NCBI GenBank assembly: GCA_023414975.1 | Contig: JAEZMI010000424.1 | Span: forward strand, 1 to 14,308 | From: Pseudomonadota bacterium | GTDB taxonomy: Bacteria > Pseudomonadota > Alphaproteobacteria > Rhizobiales > Xanthobacteraceae | Direction: 5' to 3' | Length of the DNA stretch: 14,308 bases | Part shown: in pieces, positions 7,605 through 14,195 of the stretch | Numbering within the stretch: position 1 is the stretch's first letter | Layout: every line of letters begins with the position of its first letter | Program-made: the position numbers and the translations under genes | The notes under the pieces: generated by a model | The model's input: only the letters and a program-made list of their open reading frames with translations | Database searches by the model: none | Told to the model about the DNA's origin: nothing

Positions 7605-7742
7605 TCATCGGGAAAATCCGGGTCGATCCCAGTTGTAACACCCGGCCGTCTTCGTCTCGGTGACCCCGAGCTTCTCGACGAACCGGACGTAGTTCAGCGC
7701 CGCAGCGCCTCGACACCCGGCAATGCCTTGCCCTCGAGCCAT
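7605..7742 (-). CDS. Possible small ORF or gene remnant between pgk and fba (45 codons)
   Basis: An open frame begins at an ATG (7742) inside the 3' end of pgk, in the -1 frame, and ends at TGA (7605), 35 bases before fba. The first 14 codons overlap pgk and look unremarkable (CGA, CAA, ATT, TGT). Beyond the pgk stop the frame looks genuinely coding: from A15 almost every codon to about residue 34 ends in G or C, and it reads LNYVRFVEKLGVTETKTAG, then CYNWDRPGF. I do not recognise the peptide. No clear ribosome-binding site precedes the ATG. It may be a small protein translated by coupling to pgk, the decayed 3' end of a lost gene, or chance. The other two frames of the stretch do not read as a plausible protein. 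Confidence 0.3.
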   Translation of the reverse strand: MARGQGIAGCRGAAALNYVRFVEKLGVTETKTAGCYNWDRPGFSR

Positions 7743-8893
7743 TCGAGGAAGGCGCCGCCGGCGGTGGATACGTAGGTGAAACGCTGCGCCACGCCAGCAT
7801 GGTTCAGCGCGGCGACCGTGTCGCCTCCGCCTGCCACCGACAGGAGCTTGCCCTCATCGGTCAGATCGGCCGCCGCCTTGGCCACCGCGACGGTTGCGGT
7901 GTCGAAGGGGGGGAGCTCGAAAGCGCCGAACGGGCCGTTCCACACGACGGTCTTTGCCGTCTTGAGCTTGGCGACGACATTGTCGATCGATGCCGGGCCG
8001 GCATCGAGCATCATTTCGTCCGCCTTGATGTCATCGACCGAGGCGACGCGATGCGCCGCATGCGCCTTGAACTCGGTCGCTGCCAGCGCGTCCACCGGCA
8101 GGATCACCTCGCAGCCGGCCGCCTTGGCCTTGCCGAGGATCTCCAGCGCGGTGGCCGCCAGGTCATGTTCGCACAGCGACTTGCCGACATCCTTGCCCTG
8201 TGCGGCGAGGAAGGTGTTGGCCATCCCGCCGCCGATGACGAGCATGTCGACCTTGGCGACGAGATTGCCCAGCAGTTCCAGCTTGGACGAGACCTTGGCA
8301 CCACCGACCACAGCCATGACCGGCCGCTCGGGGGCTTCGAGCGCCCTGGCCAGAGCCTCGATCTCCACCTGCATGCAGCGCCCGGCAAAGGCCGGAAGCT
8401 TGTGGGCGAGACCTTCGGTCGAGGCATGGGCGCGGTGCGCCGTGGCGAAGGCGTCATTGACGTAAAGATCGCCCAATTGGGCGAGCGCGGCGACGAACTC
8501 CGGGTCGTTCTTCTCTTCCCGCTTGTCGAAACGGGTGTTCTCCAGCAGGAGCACCTCGCCCGGCTGCAGCTTGCCGACCGCCTCTTCCGCGACCGGCCCG
8601 ATGGTGGCCGGGGCGAAGGCGACGGGCTTGCCGAGCCGGGAGGCGACTTCGCCGGCGATGGGGGCCAGCGTCAGGGCCGGATCGTCGCCCTTGGGGCGGC
8701 CGAAATGGGCCAGAAGGATCACCTTGCCGCCCTTGTCCGCGAGTTCGCGGATGGTGGGCAGCACGGCCTGAATGCGGGTATCGTCGGTGACCTTGCCGGC
8801 ATCGACCGGCACGTTGAGGTCCACGCGCACGAGCACACGCTTGCCGGCGACATCGGCGTCGTCCAGCGTACGGAAGGCGGAAGCCTCACTCAT
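7694..8893 (-). CDS. pgk: Phosphoglycerate kinase
   Basis: 399 residues, full length. It transfers phosphate between 1,3-bisphosphoglycerate and ADP, in the cytoplasm. Family marks in order: RVDLNVP (23-29), HFGRPKG (63-69), ENTRF (118-122), DAFATAHRAHAS (147-158), GGAKVSSK (197-204) and GGGMANTF (221-228), the nucleotide-side NGPFGAFE (319-326), GGGDT (355-359), and the closing STAGGAFLEWLEGK (376-389). The ATG at 8893 has GGGAG upstream and gives the expected N-terminus. It follows gap after a 73-bp spacer that holds a strong hairpin, and precedes fba by 124 bp, unusually long for this otherwise compact operon and occupied by a coding-like frame. In Xanthobacter flavus the gap-pgk pair forms an operon dependent on CbbR; whether that applies here is not shown by the sequence. 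Confidence 0.98.
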   Translation of the reverse strand: MSEASAFRTLDDADVAGKRVLVRVDLNVPVDAGKVTDDTRIQAVLPTIRELADKGGKVILLAHFGRPKGDDPALTLAPIAGEVASRLGKPVAFAPATIGPVAEEAVGKLQPGEVLLLENTRFDKREEKNDPEFVAALAQLGDLYVNDAFATAHRAHASTEGLAHKLPAFAGRCMQVEIEALARALEAPERPVMAVVGGAKVSSKLELLGNLVAKVDMLVIGGGMANTFLAAQGKDVGKSLCEHDLAATALEILGKAKAAGCEVILPVDALAATEFKAHAAHRVASVDDIKADEMMLDAGPASIDNVVAKLKTAKTVVWNGPFGAFELPPFDTATVAVAKAAADLTDEGKLLSVAGGGDTVAALNHAGVAQRFTYVSTAGGAFLEWLEGKALPGVEALRR

Positions 8894-8931
8894 GGGGGTT
8901 CTCCCTACGGAATGTCGATCTGGAAACGAAG

Positions 8932-8960
8932 CGGCCGGGCCTCCTGCGAGGGCCCGGCCG
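8932..8960. other. Intercistronic hairpin between gap and pgk
   Basis: A perfect 10-bp GC-only inverted repeat (CGGCCGGGCC / GGCCCGGCCG) with a nine-base loop lies between the gap stop (8967) and the pgk start (8893). On the transcribed (minus) strand it is followed by CTTCGTTTCC rather than a clean T-run, so it is more likely an mRNA processing or stability element, or a partial terminator that sets the gap:pgk ratio, than a full stop. Confidence 0.6.
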
Positions 8961-8966
8961 GGATGA

Positions 8967-9977
8967 TCAGATCAGCTTGCCGAGGGCGACCGCGGTGTCG
9001 GACATGCGGTTGGAGAAGCCCCACTCATTGTCGTACCAGGACAGAACCCGGACGAAATTGCCTTCCAGGACCTTGGTCTGGTCGAGGTGGAAGATCGAGG
9101 AGTGCGGGTCGTGGTTGAAGTCGGAGGAGACGTTCGGCTGGTCGGTGGTGCCGAGAATGCCCTTGAGCGGGCCGGACGCGGCGGCCGCCTTGATCGCCTC
9201 GTTGATCTCGTCCTTCGTCACCTTCTTCTTGGCGACGAACTTGAAATCGACGACCGAGACATTCGGGGTCGGCACGCGGATCGAGGTGCCGTCCAGCTTG
9301 CCGGCGAGCTCGGGGAGCACGAGGCCGACCGCCTTGGCCGCGCCGGTGGTGGTCGGGATCATCGACAGTGCCGCGGCGCGGGCGCGGTAGAGATCCTTGT
9401 GGAAGGTGTCGAGCGTCGGCTGGTCGCCCGTATAGGAGTGGATCGTCGTCATGAAGCCGTGGTCGATGCCCACCGCGTCATTCAGCACCTTGGCCACCGG
9501 CGCGAGGCAGTTGGTGGTGCAGGAGGCGTTGGAGATGACCAGGTGATCCTTGGTCAGCTTGTCATGGTTCACGCCGAACACGACGGTGAGGTCCGCGCCG
9601 TCGGAGGGGGCGGAGACCACCACGCGCTTGGCGCCAGCCTCGAGATGGGCGGCGGCCTTGTCGCGGGCGGTGAAGATTCCGGTGCATTCCAGCGCGATGT
9701 CCACGCCGAGCGCCGTGTGCGGCAGCTCGGCCGGGTTGCGCACCGCCGTGACCTTGATGGGCCCGCGGCCCACATCGATCGTGTCGCCGGCGACGGTGAC
9801 GGTGCCGGGGAACTTCCCGTGGACGCTGTCGAAGCGGAACAGATGGGCGTTGGTCTCGACCGAGCCGAGATCGTTGATGGCGACGACCTCGATATCGGTG
9901 CGGCCCGATTCGATGATGGCGCGAAGGACGTTCCGGCCGATGCGTCCGAAACCGTTGATGGCAACCTTGAGCGTCAT
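8967..9977 (-). CDS. gap: Glyceraldehyde-3-phosphate dehydrogenase, type I
   Basis: 336 residues, full length. It catalyses the reversible oxidation and phosphorylation of glyceraldehyde 3-phosphate to 1,3-bisphosphoglycerate. Seen: Rossmann motif INGFGRIGR (7-15), AINDLG with Asp36 at the end of strand 2 (the residue that normally favours NAD over NADP), active-site SNASCTTNCLAP with Cys153, His180 in TTIHSYTGDQ, IPTTTGAAKAVG (207-218), and SWYDNEWGFSNRM (313-325). The ATG at 9977 is preceded by GGGGATAGACGC; this ribosome-binding region overlaps the stop of a seven-codon leader ORF. The 163-bp spacer from tkt carries a hairpin and a short direct repeat, so an internal promoter or processing site is possible. 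NAD preference is inferred from Asp36 only. Confidence 0.98.
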   Translation of the reverse strand: MTLKVAINGFGRIGRNVLRAIIESGRTDIEVVAINDLGSVETNAHLFRFDSVHGKFPGTVTVAGDTIDVGRGPIKVTAVRNPAELPHTALGVDIALECTGIFTARDKAAAHLEAGAKRVVVSAPSDGADLTVVFGVNHDKLTKDHLVISNASCTTNCLAPVAKVLNDAVGIDHGFMTTIHSYTGDQPTLDTFHKDLYRARAAALSMIPTTTGAAKAVGLVLPELAGKLDGTSIRVPTPNVSVVDFKFVAKKKVTKDEINEAIKAAAASGPLKGILGTTDQPNVSSDFNHDPHSSIFHLDQTKVLEGNFVRVLSWYDNEWGFSNRMSDTAVALGKLI

Positions 9978-9981
9978 GCGT

Positions 9982-10005
9982 CTATCCCCAGGTGAATTTC
10001 TTCAT
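9982..10005 (-). other. Seven-codon leader ORF just upstream of gap
   Basis: The minus strand reads ATG AAG AAA TTC ACC TGG GGA TAG (MKKFTWG), ending four bases before the gap ATG, with its last sense codons overlapping the GGGGA ribosome-binding site of gap. It has no convincing ribosome-binding site of its own. Translation of it could affect gap initiation; equally it may be chance. Confidence 0.25.
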
Positions 10006-10029
10006 GTCGAACCAACCGCGCGAGAGGGT

Positions 10030-10089
10030 CTTAGCGCGGTCGCCGTTGCGACACCAGACGCACATTTTGCCGCTGCGACCTTAGCGCGG
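10030..10089. repeat. 10-bp direct repeat in the tkt-gap spacer
   Basis: CTTAGCGCGG occurs exactly at 10030-10039 and 10080-10089, 50 bp apart start to start (about five helical turns). On the minus strand this reads CCGCGCTAAG, lying about 55 and 105 bases upstream of the gap start. Equal helical phasing would suit a regulator binding both copies, but two ten-base copies in GC-rich DNA are weak evidence. Confidence 0.4.
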
Positions 10090-10090
10090 A

Positions 10091-10115
10091 GCTGGCGCAT
10101 TCATCATGCGCCAGC
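10091..10115. other. Intercistronic hairpin after tkt
   Basis: A perfect 10-bp inverted repeat (GCTGGCGCAT / ATGCGCCAGC) with a five-base loop lies 26 bases past the tkt stop on the minus strand. No T-run follows, so it is not a normal intrinsic terminator; it could stabilise the 3' end of a processed tkt message or cause partial termination before gap. Confidence 0.55.
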
Positions 10116-10140
10116 CGCATAGCTTGCCGAGGGTCGGGGA

Positions 10141-12135
10141 TCAGCGCTTCAGCCGGCTCAGTGCCGTGGCGACGACGCCTTCGACGGTGATGCCGAAATG
10201 GGCGAAGACCTCCGGCGCCGGGCCCGAGGCGCCGAAGCCATGCATCCCCACAAAGGCCGCATCCGAGCCGACGATGGCGTCCCAGCCCTGCCGGATCGCC
10301 GCCTCGATGGCGATCTTGACCGGCGCCTTGCCGATGACTTGGCGGCGGCTCTCCTCCGGCTGGTTCAGGAACAGCTCGAAGGAGGGTACGGACACCACGC
10401 GGGTGGGAATGCCCTGGGCTTCCAGCTGCTCGCGCGCGGCAACGGCAAGCGACACTTCCGAGCCGGAGGCGAACAGCGAGACCTTGGCGTCGTCGGAGGC
10501 TGAAACGAGCTCATAGGCACCGCGCGCGGTGAGGCAGCGCTCATTGCCAGCGTCGGTGCGCAGCAGCGGCAGGTTCTGGCGGGTCAGCGCCAGCACGCTC
10601 GGGCCGGTCTTGTGCTCCAGCGCCAGCTTCCAGGCCTCGGCCGTCTCCACCGTGTCGCAGGGGCGGAAGACGAGCAGGTTGGGGATGGCGCGCAGCGCGG
10701 CGATCTGCTCGACCGGCTGGTGGGTCGGGCCGTCCTCGCCCACGCCGATCGAGTCGTGCGTGAAGACATAGACGACGCGCACGCCCATCAGGGCGGCCAT
10801 GCGGATCGCGGGGCGGCAGTAATCGGAGAACACCAGGAAGGTGCCGCCATAGGGGATGAAACCGCCATGCAGGGCGATGCCGTTCATCGCCGCGGCCATG
10901 CCGTGCTCGCGGATGCCCCAGTTCACATAGCGCCCGTCATATTTCGGCGGCTCGACATAGACCGAGGTGGCCTTGGTCTTGGTGTTGTTGGAATGGGTAA
11001 GGTCGGCCGAGCCGCCCACCATCTCCGGCAGCGCCGCAGTGATCGCCTCAAGGGTGATCTCGGACGACTTGCGGGTCGCCACCGCCCCGCCATCGGCGCG
11101 CGCCTTGGCGATCACGCCGGCCACGGCCTCGCCGAGCTTGGAGGTCAGTTCGCCGCGGATGCGCCGCTCGAACTCGCTGCGCTTGGCGCCTTCGGTGGCG
11201 CCAAGCCGCTCGTTCCAGGCCTTGTGCGCCTGGCGCGACCGCAGGCCCGCGAGCCGCCATGCGTCGAGCACGTCGCTGGGGATGACGAAGGGATCGTAGT
11301 TCCAGCCGAGCGCCTGCCGGGTGGCGGCGATCTCGGCGGCGCCGAGCGGGGCGCCGTGCACGCCGTTCGTGCCCTGCTTGTTCGGCGCGCCGAAGCCGAT
11401 CGTCGTACGGCAGGCGATCAGCGAGGGCTTGTCGCTGCCCTTGGCCCGCTCGATGGCGGCCAGGATGGCGTCCGGGTCGTGGCCGTCCACACGCGTCGCC
11501 TCCCAGCCCGAGGCCTCGAAGCGGGCGAGCTGGTCGGTGGCAACGGAGAGCGAGGTCGGGCCGTCAATGGTGATGTGGTTGTCGTCCCACAGCACGATCA
11601 GCTTGTTCAGCTTCTGGCGGCCGGCGATCTCGATGGCTTCTTCCGAGATGCCTTCCATCAGGCAGCCGTCGCCGGCGATCACATAGGTGTAATGATCGAC
11701 GAGATCGGAGCCGAACTGCGCCGCCAGCATGCGCTCGGCGAGCGCGAAGCCCACCGAGGTGGCGATGCCCTGGCCCAGCGGGCCGGTCGTGGTCTCGACG
11801 CCGACGGTGTGGCCATATTCCGGGTGGCCCGGCGTGCGCGAGCCAAGCTGGCGGAAATTCTTGATGTCGTCGATGGTCATCCCCTCATAGCCGGTGAGAT
11901 ACAGCAGCGAGTAGAGGAGCATCGAGCCGTGACCGGCGGACAGGATGAACCGGTCGCGGTCCGGCCAGTGCGGGTCCGTCGGATCGAACTTCAGGACCTT
12001 GCCGAACAGGACGGTGGCGACGTCGGCCATGCCCATCGGCATGCCGGGGTGGCCGGACTTGGCGGCTTCGACGGCATCCATGGACAGGGCCCGGATGGCG
12101 TTGGCCATGCGGTCGTGCTTTTCGCGGTTCGACAT
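10141..12135 (-). CDS. tkt: Transketolase
   Basis: 664 residues, full length. A thiamine-diphosphate and divalent-metal dependent enzyme that moves two-carbon units between sugar phosphates in the pentose phosphate and Calvin pathways. The N-terminal PP domain has ANAIRALSMDA, SGHPGMPMGMAD (His29), SAGHGS (His69), TTTGPLGQG and the ThDP motif GDG (155-157) running to DDN (184-186). The Pyr domain has the catalytic glutamate in GIREHGM (Glu410), FSDYCRPAIR (436-445) and HDSIGVGEDGPTHQPVE (460-476). The C-terminal domain contains GSDAAFVGMHGFGASGP. The ATG at 12135 is set by the family N-terminus; its ribosome-binding site (AGG nine bases away) is weak. First gene of the operon, with a good promoter about 120 bases upstream, leaving a leader of about 115 nt. 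Transketolase and the three genes after it use or make glyceraldehyde 3-phosphate or its neighbours in the pathway. Confidence 0.98.
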   Translation of the reverse strand: MSNREKHDRMANAIRALSMDAVEAAKSGHPGMPMGMADVATVLFGKVLKFDPTDPHWPDRDRFILSAGHGSMLLYSLLYLTGYEGMTIDDIKNFRQLGSRTPGHPEYGHTVGVETTTGPLGQGIATSVGFALAERMLAAQFGSDLVDHYTYVIAGDGCLMEGISEEAIEIAGRQKLNKLIVLWDDNHITIDGPTSLSVATDQLARFEASGWEATRVDGHDPDAILAAIERAKGSDKPSLIACRTTIGFGAPNKQGTNGVHGAPLGAAEIAATRQALGWNYDPFVIPSDVLDAWRLAGLRSRQAHKAWNERLGATEGAKRSEFERRIRGELTSKLGEAVAGVIAKARADGGAVATRKSSEITLEAITAALPEMVGGSADLTHSNNTKTKATSVYVEPPKYDGRYVNWGIREHGMAAAMNGIALHGGFIPYGGTFLVFSDYCRPAIRMAALMGVRVVYVFTHDSIGVGEDGPTHQPVEQIAALRAIPNLLVFRPCDTVETAEAWKLALEHKTGPSVLALTRQNLPLLRTDAGNERCLTARGAYELVSASDDAKVSLFASGSEVSLAVAAREQLEAQGIPTRVVSVPSFELFLNQPEESRRQVIGKAPVKIAIEAAIRQGWDAIVGSDAAFVGMHGFGASGPAPEVFAHFGITVEGVVATALSRLKR

Positions 12136-12255
12136 GAAGGACCTATGTCTCCGAGGGGAACGCTTTGTCTCTTTGGGCGAGGCGCTTCGACCGGCCTCAA
12201 GGGGCGGCCACCAGGTTCAGGCGGATCCTGCCGCAATGCGGGATCGGGCGCGCGA

Positions 12256-12283
12256 GTGATAGCACCCCCCCGTCCCGTGTCAA
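12256..12283 (-). promoter_or_regulatory. Sigma70-type promoter for the tkt-gap-pgk-fba operon
   Basis: On the minus strand a perfect -35 TTGACA (12283-12278) is followed after 16 bases, including seven consecutive G, by a -10 TATCAC (12261-12256; four of six consensus matches). Transcription should begin near 12249, giving a leader of about 115 nt before the tkt ATG. An imperfect hairpin with GGATCC/GGGATC arms (12223-12245) falls at the start of that leader. Confidence 0.6.
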
Positions 12284-12285
12284 AG

Positions 12286-12323
12286 GCCGGCGCCGCCAAA
12301 GCGCACGCTCATGCCGGCGCCGC
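12286..12323. repeat. 11-bp direct repeat between divergent promoters
   Basis: GCCGGCGCCGC occurs at 12286-12296 and 12313-12323, 27 bp apart. Both copies lie between the tkt -35 box (12278-12283) and the candidate DUF4164 -35 box (12338), where an operator for either promoter would sit. The unit is simple GC-rich sequence, so chance recurrence is quite possible. Confidence 0.4.
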
Positions 12324-12337
12324 GTGGCGTCGACCGG

Positions 12338-12366
12338 TTGACGCTTCGATGCCCCGCAGGCTCAAT
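12338..12366 (+). promoter_or_regulatory. Candidate sigma70-type promoter for DUF4164-zapA
   Basis: -35 TTGACG (12338-12343), a 17-base spacer, and -10 CTCAAT (12361-12366) on the plus strand, about 65 bases upstream of the DUF4164 start. The -35 is five of six to consensus; the -10 is weaker. Confidence 0.4.
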
Positions 12367-12430
12367 GGTGCCGGAATCACATGCGAATTCGGGCTGAAGC
12401 CCTTCGGTTTCACACCCGCGCGGAGCCCCG

Positions 12431-12730
12431 ATGCCGATGAACCCACCCGCCGCCTCCGGCGGCCCGCTTGAGGCCGCCCTGCGCCGCTTCGATGGCGCGG
12501 TCGACGCGCTGGAGGCGGCGATCCAGCGCCGTCTGGAGGTGGAGCGGCAGGAGGCGGCGCTCGCCCAGCAGCTGCACATTCTCGGCGCCGACCGCTCCCG
12601 CCTTGCCGACGCGCTGGATGGCGCGCAGGCGCGCGCCGAGCGGCTCGAAGGAGCCAATGACGAGGTCGCGCGCCGGCTCGGCAGTGCGATGGAAACGATC
12701 CGCGCGGTGCTCGCCGCGCAGCAGCGCTGA
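12431..12730 (+). CDS. DUF4164 family coiled-coil protein
   Basis: 99 residues. The ATG at 12431 has GGAG six bases upstream; a second ATG two codons later is less well spaced. Apart from a short Pro/Ala-rich start (PMNPPAASGG), the protein is a continuous charged helix with heptad-like hydrophobic spacing (LEAALRRF, LEAAIQRRLEVERQ, LHILGADRSRLADALD, RAERLEGANDEVARRL), consistent with a coiled coil of about 85 residues. Size, composition and position directly before zapA match the small alphaproteobacterial DUF4164 proteins. Its role is not established; being ten bases upstream of zapA suggests co-expression and perhaps a role in cell division or envelope organisation (inference). Confidence 0.8.
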   Translation: MPMNPPAASGGPLEAALRRFDGAVDALEAAIQRRLEVERQEAALAQQLHILGADRSRLADALDGAQARAERLEGANDEVARRLGSAMETIRAVLAAQQR

Positions 12731-12740
12731 AAGGTCCGTC

Positions 12741-13124
12741 ATGGCTCACGTCACCGTCACCATTGGCGGGCGCGCCTACCGCATGGCCTGCGACGACGGG
12801 CAAGAAGATCATCTCACGCGCCTCGGCGTGGAGGTGGACCAGCGCATCGACCAGCTGCGCGAGGCCTTTGGCGAGATCGGCGACCAGCGCCTCAGCGTCA
12901 TGGCGGCGATCACGCTGGCGGACGAACTGAGCGAGGCGCGGCGGCGTCTGCGCGAGCTGGAGCAGGATATGGCGGCCGAGCGCACGGCGCGCGAAGCGGC
13001 CTCGCGCCGCCTCGGGGACGCCGAGGCGCAACTGGCCGGCACCATCCTTTCCGCCGCCGAGCGGCTGGAACAGCTCGCCCGTGAACTCGGGCCAAGCCCA
13101 TCCGGCGGGGTCGGCATGGGCTGA
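12741..13124 (+). CDS. zapA: Cell division protein ZapA
   Basis: 127 residues. ZapA binds FtsZ and promotes bundling and stability of the Z-ring at midcell. The N-terminal globular head is visible as HVTVTIGGRAYRMACDDGQEDHL (split here as a beta hairpin and turn, residues 3-25), followed by LGVEVDQRIDQLREAFGEIG and QRLSVMAAITLADEL (about 50-64), the typical ZapA core. A long charged helix (about 65-115) gives the coiled-coil dimer/tetramer arm and a Gly/Pro-rich tail ends the protein, making it somewhat longer than the E. coli protein. The ATG at 12741 has AAAGG six bases upstream and lies ten bases after the DUF4164 stop, so the two are very likely one transcript. Confidence 0.92.
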   Translation: MAHVTVTIGGRAYRMACDDGQEDHLTRLGVEVDQRIDQLREAFGEIGDQRLSVMAAITLADELSEARRRLRELEQDMAAERTAREAASRRLGDAEAQLAGTILSAAERLEQLARELGPSPSGGVGMG

Positions 13125-13278
13125 GCGGCGGACGCTCCGCGGCGACCGCCGGTGCCACAGGCCGCCGCGCGCCGGACATGCGGGCCGGCTGCCGCGGCGC
13201 TCGACTTGACGTCACGCGCAGGCGCGGGCAGAGGTGCGGGTCCGTCCCGCCTCGACGTCCAGCCCGAAAGAACCCGCC
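13125..13278. other. zapA-suhB spacer
   Basis: 154 bases with no gene visible. A CTTGAC -35-like box (13205-13210) faces suhB but lacks a good -10 at 17 or 18 bases (GCAGAG or CAGAGG). A GC-rich hairpin (GAGG-GCGGG with CCCGCCTC, about 13231-13252) has no T-run. In many alphaproteobacteria the 6S RNA gene lies next to zapA; I cannot see its conserved parts here, but the high GC makes folding by eye unreliable. Confidence 0.35.
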
Positions 13279-14067
13279 ATGATCCGTTCGCCCCTCATGA
13301 CCGTGATGGTCCAGGCCGTCCGCAAGGCCGGACGTTCGCTCGTGCGTGATTTCGGCGAGGTGGAGAACCTTCAGGTTTCCATGAAGGGACCGGCGGACTT
13401 CGTGTCCAACGCCGACCGCAAGGCCGAGCGCATCCTGCAGGAAGAACTCTCGAAGGCCCGGCCGAATTTCGGTTTCATCCTCGAAGAGGGCGGGGACATC
13501 GACGGCGCGGATGAGAGCCATCGCTGGATCATCGACCCGCTCGACGGCACCACCAATTTCCTGCACGGCATCCCGCTCTTCGCGATCTCCGTGGGTCTCG
13601 CGCGCGATGGCGTGCCGGTGGCCGGTGTCATCTACAATCCCGTCACCGACGAGCTGTTTATCGCCGAAAAGGGCGCCGGCGCCTTTCTGAACGACCGGCG
13701 CATCCGTGTCGCCGCCCGGCGCAGCATCTCGGACGCTGTCATCTCCTGCGGCCTCCCGCATATGGGCCGGGGTGATTTCGCCCGCTTCGGGCGTGAATAT
13801 GCCGCGGTGGCGCCGCGCGTCTCGGGCCTGCGCCGCACCGGCGCGGCCGCCCTCGATCTCGCCTGGGTGGCGGCGGGCCGTTTCGACGGCTTCTGGGAGC
13901 GTGGACTGAGCCCCTGGGACATGGCGGCGGGCATCGTCATCGTCCGCGAGGCGGGCGGCTATGTCAGCGATCTCGACGATACCGACAAGATGCTCGCCAA
14001 GGGCGACATCATCGTCGGCAACGAGATCATCCGGCGCGACCTGCTGGCGCTGCTGCGCAAGGCCTGA
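13279..14067 (+). CDS. suhB: Inositol monophosphatase family protein (SuhB-like)
   Basis: 262 residues, the usual length. A Mg-dependent, Li-sensitive sugar phosphatase of the IMPase/FBPase fold that hydrolyses myo-inositol 1-phosphate and related phosphomonoesters; SuhB of E. coli also acts in rRNA transcription antitermination. Seen: VSNADRKAE (42-50), first metal ligands in FILEEGGD (67-73, Glu-Glu), the signature DPLDGTTNFLHG (86-97) with the two catalytic aspartates, and the second signature SPWDMAAGIVIVREAGG (211-227) with Asp214. The ATG at 13279 has AAAGAA upstream and gives the family N-terminus (MTVMVQAVRKAG); the frame is open further upstream but only into GC-rich spacer. Substrate preference (inositol phosphate, or other sugar phosphate) cannot be settled from sequence alone. 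Confidence 0.93.
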   Translation: MIRSPLMTVMVQAVRKAGRSLVRDFGEVENLQVSMKGPADFVSNADRKAERILQEELSKARPNFGFILEEGGDIDGADESHRWIIDPLDGTTNFLHGIPLFAISVGLARDGVPVAGVIYNPVTDELFIAEKGAGAFLNDRRIRVAARRSISDAVISCGLPHMGRGDFARFGREYAAVAPRVSGLRRTGAAALDLAWVAAGRFDGFWERGLSPWDMAAGIVIVREAGGYVSDLDDTDKMLAKGDIIVGNEIIRRDLLALLRKA

Positions 14068-14073
14068 GTCCGC

Positions 14074-14098
14074 CCCGCAAATCCCCTAACATTGCGGG
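14074..14098. other. Weak hairpin after suhB
   Basis: CCCGCAA / TTGCGGG (7 bp, 11-base loop) starts seven bases after the suhB stop. The following AAAGCTGC is not T-rich, so it is at best a weak terminator or 3'-end stabiliser. The remaining bases to 14195 show a CAGCAGGAG ribosome-binding region but no clear promoter. Confidence 0.35.
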
Positions 14099-14195
14099 AA
14101 AGCTGCGCATTCCTTTTCCGGCGGTCTGTGGCATAGTCCGGGCCGTCGGGTGGCACGCGGGCGCGCTCCACCTTCAGCAGGAGACGGCCCCGGGC

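Noticed and set aside
7694..7742. Frameshift or damage at the end of pgk
   Set aside because: Pgk ends normally (STAGGAFLEWLEGK plus ten residues) at the usual length, so the coding-like frame beyond it is not the missing end of Pgk.
7570..7800. N-terminal extension of fba
   Set aside because: The frame is open upstream but encodes Arg-rich nonsense inside pgk; the family N-terminus and GGGAGAG site fix the start at 7569.
10612..12471. Long plus-strand open frame opposite tkt
   Set aside because: Transketolase is complete and conserved on the minus strand; the opposite frame matches nothing recognisable and runs through the promoter region.
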